Shown piece after piece: positions 58,468 through 64,000 of a DNA stretch of 64,000 nt (within the stretch, counting starts at the first letter, position 1; every line of letters starts with the position of its first letter). Source of the DNA: Gemmatimonadota bacterium (GTDB taxonomy: Bacteria; Gemmatimonadota; Gemmatimonadetes; Gemmatimonadales; Gemmatimonadaceae); the NCBI GenBank assembly GCA_016714015.1, contig JADJNZ010000001.1, positions 744,001-808,000 of the forward strand, read 5' to 3'. A program made the translations under genes and the position numbers. The notes beneath the pieces were generated by a model, which did not search any database, was not told the DNA's origin, and was given only the letters and a program-made list of their open reading frames with translations.

Positions 58468-60871
58468 TCAGCGCTTGCCGGGCAGGATCCGCGGCGTGAG
58501 CGCGACCTCGACATCACCCGCATCCTCGTCCTCGGAGCGGTAGCCCGGCAGATACGAATAGTGCCGGTACAACCCACCCGCCTGCACGTCATTGAGGACG
58601 GCCCCGAGCACGCGGATCGGCAGTCGCGAGAGGTCATCGAGGCGCGCGCTCGCGAGCTCGCGATCCGTGACGCCGGTGCGGAGCACGAGGACGAGGCTGC
58701 CGGAGAGCGAGGACAGGATGAGCGGGTCCACGCCGGCACCGAGCGGCGGCGAGTCGATGATGATCGCGCCGTACTCCGTGCGCAGCGACATCACGAACTG
58801 GCTCATCGCGACGGTGGCGAGCAGTTCGGGGGCTGATGACTTCCGCGTGCCGCAGGGGATGAAGTCGATGTTCCGTTCGGCGATGTGATGCACGATCTGG
58901 TCGCGCGTCACCTCGCCGCCCAGGAAGTCGAGCAACCCCGGCTTGCGCGAGACGCCGAGCGAGCGATGCAGGGCGCCTCGGCGCGCGTCACCATCGATGA
59001 GCAGCGTCCGCCGGCCGGAGGCGGCGAAGCTCATCGCGAGATTGAGCGAGGTGAACGACTTGCCATCGCCCGAGCCGGGGCTGGTGATGGTCGTGATGAA
59101 CGGCCCCGCCGTGCCATGCGAGTAGACGAGGGACGTCCGGACGGCGCGCAGGGATTCGACGAGCTGGGCGGCGGACTCGGGGTCGGGCGTGCCGTCCTTG
59201 CGCTGACCGACGAGCGGCAGCGCGCCGAGGATCTGCAGACCGAGATCGTTGGTCACCTGCTCGGGGTAGCGGAGCCGCTTGTCGATCCGGTCGAGCAGCA
59301 ACGCGATCGCGATGCCGAGCGCGAGGCCGCCGAAGAGGCCGCCCGCGAGGATCAGGATCATCTGGTCGCGCACGGGCCGCGTGGGCGGGACAGCCAGATC
59401 GAGCACACGGATGTCCGGCGCGGCGCTGAGTTCGGCAAGCTGCGCCTGCTCGTAGGCGGACTGCAGCTCCTTGTAGATGAGGTTGGCGACCTCGACCTCA
59501 CGGGACCGCCGCGCCTCTTCGGTGGAACGGGTCGGGATCTGCTGCATCTCACGCGACGACGCGGTGATGCGCTGATCGAAGTCACCGATCCGCGTGTCGA
59601 GGTTGGCCGCGAGCGCCCGGGCCTGTTGCGGAATCGTCCGCTGCTGAATCTCCTCGACTTCACGCTCCACTCGGCGCACATCCTGATGCGTCGGCGCGAA
59701 GACGAGCCGCAGCTGGCGCGCCTCCGCGCGCTTCGCCGTCAGCAACTCGAGAGTGGTCGTCAACTCGTCCGCCTCGCGGACGGACGCGATCGTGCCGAGC
59801 GTGATCGCGAAGGACGCCGAGGAATCGCCCGTATTCGACAGCGCGCGAAGGATCGCGTCGCGATCGCGTGCCAACGCGTCACGGTCGATCTTCAGCTTGA
59901 AGTACGCATCGCGTACGGGATCCTGCGTGGCCTGCAGTCCGGCGGCGACCTGCGTCGCTCCGCGATCGCTCGGGAGCGTGATGGTGTTGACCTTGTAGCT
60001 CTCGAGGGCGATCTCCGCGTTGCTGAGCTCGGACCGGGCGCTCGCCAGCTGCTCGCGGAACACCTCGGTGACCGCGGTGAGCTTCTCCCGCTTCAGCAAC
60101 GCGGCCACGTCGACGAACCGCGTCGCTACGGCGTTGAGAACTCCCGCTGCCACCTGCGGGTCTCCCCCGCGAAGGGTGAGCTTGAGCAATGCACCGTCCT
60201 GGGGGAGCGCCGCGCCGACCTCGCCATTCAGCAAGACCGCCGCGTCACGCGGTACGCGCACGCGGAAAGTGACCACCTTCCCCCCGAGCGGGACCGGCGG
60301 CACCCAGCGGAATCCGAGCGGGATCCCGAGCGAGTCTCCCGCCGGCTTCGTGTCGATGGGCGGCCCCCCTCAGGAGGCAGGATGGCGACGCGCGCCCCGG
60401 CGGATCCGCCATGAACCGGTACGCCCCGGGGACGAACCCCTCCTTCAACCCGAATCCGTTGAAGAAGATCGAATCTGCGGGCGTGTCCATCTCGAGATAC
60501 AGCTTCCGCTGCAGGACGACCTCATCCAGCACGGCGAACGACCGCAGGAGTTCGAGCCACCCCCGCCCTTCGAGGAGTGGCGACGACGCCAGGAGGTTCT
60601 GACGCTGTGCACCTCCGCGAGGGGTCACCGGAATCTGAATGGACGCCTGCGCCTCGTAGACCGGCTTGATGACCTGAGTGAGGGCCGCACCGACGATGAC
60701 ACCGACGGCGGTCAGTGCGACAATCAGGATCCGATAGCGCTTCAGCGCCGCCAGATATCGCTGAATACCCATTCCACCCCCCTCCTCACCACCGGGGCGG
60801 TAGCCCGCCATGGGGTCCGCCTCGAACGAGGGGGCCGGCAACATCGGAAGGTCGGATTGGCCAGTGGACAT
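58468..60871 (-). pseudogene. Wzc-like chain-length determinant / BY-kinase, one frameshift
   Basis: ATG 60871 starts a Wzz-type N-terminus with membrane helix (ILIVALTAVGVIVGAALTQV) and EAQASIQIPVT. The frame is lost near a run of six G on the coding strand (60364-60369); dropping one G joins SCLLRG to PPIDTKPAGDSLG and restores 800 residues (2404 to 2403 bases). The rest has long coiled coils, a GNVR-like second helix (MILILAGGLFGGLALGIAIA), and the tyrosine-kinase core: Walker A SPGSGDGKSFTSLNL, A' LLIDGDARRG and B IIIDSPPLG. A tyrosine cluster (YRHYSYLPGY) lies near the C-terminus for autophosphorylation. It would control polymer length together with the Wza-like protein. Confidence 0.85.
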
Positions 60872-60940
60872 CGGCGGTTGTTCGGGTTTCGAGGTCTTTA
60901 GTGCGGCGGAATTTATACGATTGCTACCCGGCAACGTCAC

Positions 60941-60969
60941 TTGACGGTTTCACGGGCGAGTGATACCTA
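60941..60969 (+). promoter_or_regulatory. Candidate sigma-70 promoter for the sigma-54 regulator gene
   Basis: TTGACG, a 17-base spacer and TACCTA lie about 75 bases upstream of GTG 61045. The TTGACG is part of a short inverted repeat (CGTCA-CT-TGACG, 60935-60946) that could be an operator. No sigma-54 -24/-12 site is visible in this 173-bp gap. Confidence 0.4.
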
Positions 60970-61044
60970 GTATGGTTCTGCTGACACATATGGCGCCCGT
61001 GCCACAGTGCACGCCCCGCCAGCCGCGTCCCCGAACCCAGTCCC

Positions 61045-62562
61045 GTGAACGACCCCGTCGGTTTCCCCGCCTCGAATGGCTCGCCTGAGGACGGTTCTCT
61101 CGTACCAAGCGAGTTCCGCGCCACGCTGAGCGTGCTGCTCATCGATGACGAGCGGACGCTTCGCGAGAGCTGCCGCTCGATCCTCTCCGGGCTCGGGTAC
61201 CGTGTCGAAGTGGCATCCAAGGGCGAGGAGGGCATCAAGCTCCTCCAGCGCCGCAACTTCGACATCGTCCTCACCGACCTCTATCTGAACGACGTCACCG
61301 GCATCGAGATCTGCCGGGCCGCCCTCGAGTCCTCGCCTGACACCCTCGTCATCGTGATGACCGGCAATCCGTCGGTCGCCTCCAACGTCGAGGCCCTTCG
61401 CGAAGGGGCCTGGGACTACCTCCCCAAGCCCTTCTCCGCGACCCATCTCGAGATCGTCATCGGACGGGCGGCCCACACCGTCATGGTGGCGAGGGAGTCC
61501 GCGCCCGGCACCGAGGGCGCCTCAGTCCCCAGCGACGATGACGCCCCACTCGGCGTCTCCCCGAGCTTCACCCGTTGCCTCGATCTCGCCCGGAAGGTCG
61601 CCGCCACCGACGCGTCGGTCTTCATCACCGGTGAGACCGGTGCCGGCAAGGAGATGATCGCCCAGTTCATCCACCGCCGGAGCCGCCGTCGGGCGCGCCC
61701 GATGGTCGCGGTGAACTGCGCCGCGCTCCCCGAGGGACTCCTCGAGTCCGAGATGTTCGGGCACGTCAAGGGCGCCTTCACCGGCGCGGTGCGCGACAAG
61801 GCCGGCCTGCTCGAGTCGGCCAACGGCGGCACGATGTTCCTCGACGAACTCACGGAGATGCCGAAGCCGCTCCAGGCCAAGCTCCTCCGCGTCATCCAGG
61901 ATGGCGTCGTGCGGCGCGTCGGCAGCAACTCGACCAGTTCGGTGGTCAACGTCCGTTTCATTGCGGCCTCCAATCGCGACCCGGATGCCGCGGTCCGCGA
62001 CGGCGTCCTGCGCGAGGACCTCTACTACCGCCTGCGCGTCGTCCCGATCCTCCTCCCGTCGCTCCGGGACCGGCCCGAGGACATCGCCCTGCTGGCGAGC
62101 CATTTCCTTCGCACGTACTGGCGGCAGCACCGCGGCGGTGAGACCCGTCCGCCCACGCTCACCGACGAAGCGTTGCGCGCCCTCCAGTCGTACCCGTGGC
62201 CGGGCAACGTCCGCGAGCTACAGAACGCCATCGAGCACACCGTCGTGCTCGTCGAGCCCGGCAAGCAGGTGCGGGCGGCCGACATCCCGTTGCACGAGGC
62301 CTCCCGCACGACGGCCGCGGCACCGCCGGCGGCGCCCGTCGACGACGGCATGAGCGATCTCCTGCAGGAGAGCTATCATGTCGCCCGCGAGCGCGTCATC
62401 GCGCAGTTCGAGCGACGCTATCTCGAGGAGCTCGTCCGCTCCGCCGACGGCAACATGTCCAAGGCCGCGCGCCTCGCGGGCGTCGACCGGACCACGCTCT
62501 ACCGACTCATGGAGCGCCACGGCCTCCAGCGGGACGCCGTCGTCAGCTCGCCGAAGAGCTGA
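61045..62562 (+). CDS. Sigma-54-dependent response regulator (NtrC family)
   Basis: A 505-residue regulator. Receiver domain: acidic pair in LLIDDERTLRE, phospho-acceptor D78 (VLTDLYLND), conserved lysine in YLPKPF. The AAA+ domain has Walker A GETGAGKE, the sigma-54 contact loop GAFTGA from residue 243, Walker B GGTMFLDEL, and the R-finger region RFIAASNRD. The C-terminal Fis-type helix-turn-helix is SKAARLAGVDRTTLYRLMER. It should activate sigma-54 promoters after phosphorylation by the kinase encoded immediately downstream. GTG 61045 was chosen as start. Confidence 0.96.
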   Translation: MNDPVGFPASNGSPEDGSLVPSEFRATLSVLLIDDERTLRESCRSILSGLGYRVEVASKGEEGIKLLQRRNFDIVLTDLYLNDVTGIEICRAALESSPDTLVIVMTGNPSVASNVEALREGAWDYLPKPFSATHLEIVIGRAAHTVMVARESAPGTEGASVPSDDDAPLGVSPSFTRCLDLARKVAATDASVFITGETGAGKEMIAQFIHRRSRRRARPMVAVNCAALPEGLLESEMFGHVKGAFTGAVRDKAGLLESANGGTMFLDELTEMPKPLQAKLLRVIQDGVVRRVGSNSTSSVVNVRFIAASNRDPDAAVRDGVLREDLYYRLRVVPILLPSLRDRPEDIALLASHFLRTYWRQHRGGETRPPTLTDEALRALQSYPWPGNVRELQNAIEHTVVLVEPGKQVRAADIPLHEASRTTAAAPPAAPVDDGMSDLLQESYHVARERVIAQFERRYLEELVRSADGNMSKAARLAGVDRTTLYRLMERHGLQRDAVVSSPKS

Positions 62563-62563
62563 C

Positions 62564-63700
62564 GTGGGTGACCCCGTGGTGACCCCGTCCCGCCCACCCC
62601 GTGCGACCAAGTCGCGCGGCGTGATGTTGGGCGCGCCGGTCATCCGCCCGCAGACCCTGCACCCCCTCATCGAGAAGGCCGCGGCGGAAGTGCTGCGCGG
62701 CTGGGCACAGGCGCTCGGCGAGTCGTTCGATCCCGAGGAGACGGGCGTCATCATCGACTGGCTGGCCGAGACGGTCGACCTCGCGGCGAAGGACATCCCA
62801 CCGCAGCGGGGAGAGGGGGCCAGTGCGCTCGCGCGTTTCCTCCTCGATCGGCTCGGGTCCGTGGTGCTGAGCCTCCTGGACGACGACCGGACGATAGACC
62901 GCGCCGAAGCCGTTCGACTCATGCGCGGCGTCGACCAGGTCCGGCGCGCGATCGAGCCGGATTGGGACCGCTACTTCTCCTCCCAGCTCTCGGGACCGGA
63001 CGGCCTGAACCTGGTCGTCGAGGTCGCGCACGACATCCGCTCCCCGCTGACGTCCATCCGCTGCCTCGCCGAGACGCTCGAGCGTGGACAGTCGGGTCCG
63101 GTGACCGACGTCCAGCGGCAACAGCTGCGGCTCATCTATAGCGCGTCCCTCGGGCTCAGCTCGCTCGCGACCGACGTCATCGAGATCGCCCGCCGGGGCG
63201 ACCAGCTGGCCGACGGCGACCCGATCCCGTTCTCGGTCAGCGAGGTCCTCGAAGGGGTCGTGCAGATGGTCCGCCCGATCGCCGAGGAGAAGGGTCTCTC
63301 CGTCAAGTTCGCGTTGCCGTCCACGGACCAGCGGATCGGGATGCCGATCGCGCTGAGCCGGGTGCTGCTCAACCTGGTGACGAACGCCCTCAAGTTCACG
63401 GACAGCGGCAGCGTGGAGGTCTCGACGCGGCCCACCAGTCTGACGCGGCTTGAGTTCTCCGTCAGGGACACGGGCCGCGGGATCCCCGAGGAGGCCCAGT
63501 CAGCCCTTTTCCAGCCCTTCCGGCGGAGTCAGGTGCGAGCCGGTCGCTCGGGGTTCTTCTTCTCCGGGACCGGGCTCGGGCTGGCGATGTGCCGGAAGCT
63601 GCTCGGGGTCATGGACTCCGAGCTCAAGTTCGAGACGAAGGCGGGTGACGGGACCCGATTCTATTTCGAGTTGGACCTCCCCCCGGTCACGAGGCTGTAA
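62564..63700 (+). CDS. Soluble sensor histidine kinase
   Basis: A 378-residue kinase without membrane segments. The N-terminal helical domain (residues about 25-135, HPLIEKAAAEVLRGWAQALG) may be a sensor or dimer domain. The phospho-acceptor helix has H156 (VVEVAHDIRSPLTSIRCLAE). The ATP-binding domain has the N box (LSRVLLNLVTNALKF), G1 (VRDTGRGIPEEA), F box (LFQPF) and G2 (GTGLGLAMCRKL). GTG 62564 comes one base after the regulator stop; GTGs at 62576 and 62579 are alternatives. With the preceding gene it forms a cytoplasmic two-component system at the exopolysaccharide region. Confidence 0.94.
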   Translation: MGDPVVTPSRPPRATKSRGVMLGAPVIRPQTLHPLIEKAAAEVLRGWAQALGESFDPEETGVIIDWLAETVDLAAKDIPPQRGEGASALARFLLDRLGSVVLSLLDDDRTIDRAEAVRLMRGVDQVRRAIEPDWDRYFSSQLSGPDGLNLVVEVAHDIRSPLTSIRCLAETLERGQSGPVTDVQRQQLRLIYSASLGLSSLATDVIEIARRGDQLADGDPIPFSVSEVLEGVVQMVRPIAEEKGLSVKFALPSTDQRIGMPIALSRVLLNLVTNALKFTDSGSVEVSTRPTSLTRLEFSVRDTGRGIPEEAQSALFQPFRRSQVRAGRSGFFFSGTGLGLAMCRKLLGVMDSELKFETKAGDGTRFYFELDLPPVTRL

Positions 63701-63733
63701 TGCGCGGCGCCTACCTGTTGCGCACAGGCAACA

Positions 63734-63752
63734 ACGCGACGGTCTGTCGCGT
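63734..63752 (+). terminator. Hairpin after the histidine kinase
   Basis: ACGCGAC and GTCGCGT form a perfect 7-bp stem with a 5-base loop, 33 bases past the stop. A second inverted repeat (TGTTGC and GCAACA, 63716-63733) lies directly before it, so the two may act together. Confidence 0.45.
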
Positions 63753-63860
63753 GCCATCCGCACGTGTAACGATTGCCAAGTCGATGCCATGAAAGAGCTT
63801 ACGCGCACAGGCCAGCATTGGCGCCGACGGCACGCGTCCTGCGAAACCGTAGGAGTGACT

Positions 63861-64000
63861 ATGACCACCTACGGCTTGCACACTGTCATTCCGCGGCTGA
63901 AGCGGGCTCCCGCCCGTGAGATCCCGGCCGACCATCCGCATCGGCAGGAAGGGGCGCGTCGCGCCCTCAATGTCGTCGTCGCGGCCGTCGGCCTCGTCGT
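63861..64000 (+). CDS. Probable sugar transferase, N-terminal fragment (cut by window edge)
   Basis: ATG 63861 has a good AGGAG site 6 bases upstream. Only 46 codons are inside the window: a polar, basic start (MTTYGLHTVIPRLKRAPARE) and then GARRALNVVVAAVGLVV, which looks like the first membrane segment of bacterial sugar-phosphate transferases (RRxLDxxxAxxxL pattern). These enzymes load the first sugar onto undecaprenyl phosphate. The neighbouring polysaccharide genes fit this, but the fragment is too short for certainty. Confidence 0.55.
   Translation, partial: MTTYGLHTVIPRLKRAPAREIPADHPHRQEGARRALNVVVAAVGLV

Noticed and set aside
60872..61044. Sigma-54 promoter for the response regulator
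   Set aside because: TGGCGCCCGTGCC looked similar, but the spacing between the GG and GC elements is wrong.
63701..63860. c-di-GMP (GEMM) riboswitch before the sugar transferase
   Set aside because: GCGCACAGG-like pieces occur, but the conserved GCAAA-type core and the paired receptor loop are absent; only simple inverted repeats are supported.
1..64000. CRISPR arrays, tRNA or rRNA genes, insertion sequences, prophage
   Set aside because: No regularly spaced direct repeats, cloverleaf-like sequences, transposase motifs or phage genes were noticed on reading both strands; a covariance-model scan would be the decisive test.

Overview
The window is a contiguous stretch of GC-rich, densely coding bacterial chromosome with about 45 protein genes and no RNA genes, CRISPR array, transposase or phage genes that I can see. 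The mix of a high-GC SusC/SusD pair, a cbb3 oxidase with fused CcoN-CcoO, many secreted M61/M14/BNR-type proteins and a characteristic Wza/Wzc exopolysaccharide set fits the phylum Gemmatimonadota. That assignment is inference from gene content, not a database match.

Layout. 1-7851: peptide and phospholipid turnover: a window-edge M61 peptidase, a duplicated-domain protein of unknown function, a lipoprotein phosphodiesterase, then a likely operon of M61 peptidase, amidohydrolase, small membrane protein and M42 aminopeptidase. 7838-17557: housekeeping and DNA repair (HEAT-repeat protein, class IV-like deacetylase, proline iminopeptidase, PolX, endonuclease III, cyclophilin, a metal P-type ATPase). 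17478-25678: a minus-strand cbb3 cytochrome oxidase operon, ccoNO-ccoQ-ccoP-ccoG-ccoH-(SafE-like)-ccoI-ccoS, with most genes overlapping by a few bases. 25983-26579: an HD-domain protein. 26676-32414: an ECF sigma factor, putative anti-sigma and a CnrX/Spy-like periplasmic sensor run straight into a TolC / membrane-fusion / MacB-type permease efflux set and end in a strong hairpin. 32657-37519: Kup potassium transporter and an M14 carboxypeptidase-like protein. 37606-49346: a minus-strand surface locus of vanadium haloperoxidase-like lipoprotein, giant VCBS/UnbV lipoprotein, PPC-domain lipoprotein, SusC, SusD and an orphan plug protein. 49416-54858: PDZ protein, BNR/sortilin-like secreted protein and a lipoprotein. 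55178-64000: an exopolysaccharide region with a family 2 glycosyltransferase, Wza-like and Wzc-like genes, a degenerate REC-GGDEF regulator, a sigma-54 response regulator with a histidine kinase, and the start of a probable sugar transferase at the right edge.

Three genes (tolC-like, wza-like, wzc-like) are broken by what look like four single-base insertions. Their lengths become multiples of three once the extra bases are removed, so either the assembly carries indel errors or these export genes are genuinely decaying or switching. Other points of note are a PolX whose polymerase aspartates are all replaced while the PHP nuclease is intact, a monoheme CcoP, an efflux permease with no ATPase gene beside it, and the haloperoxidase/UnbV/SusCD locus.
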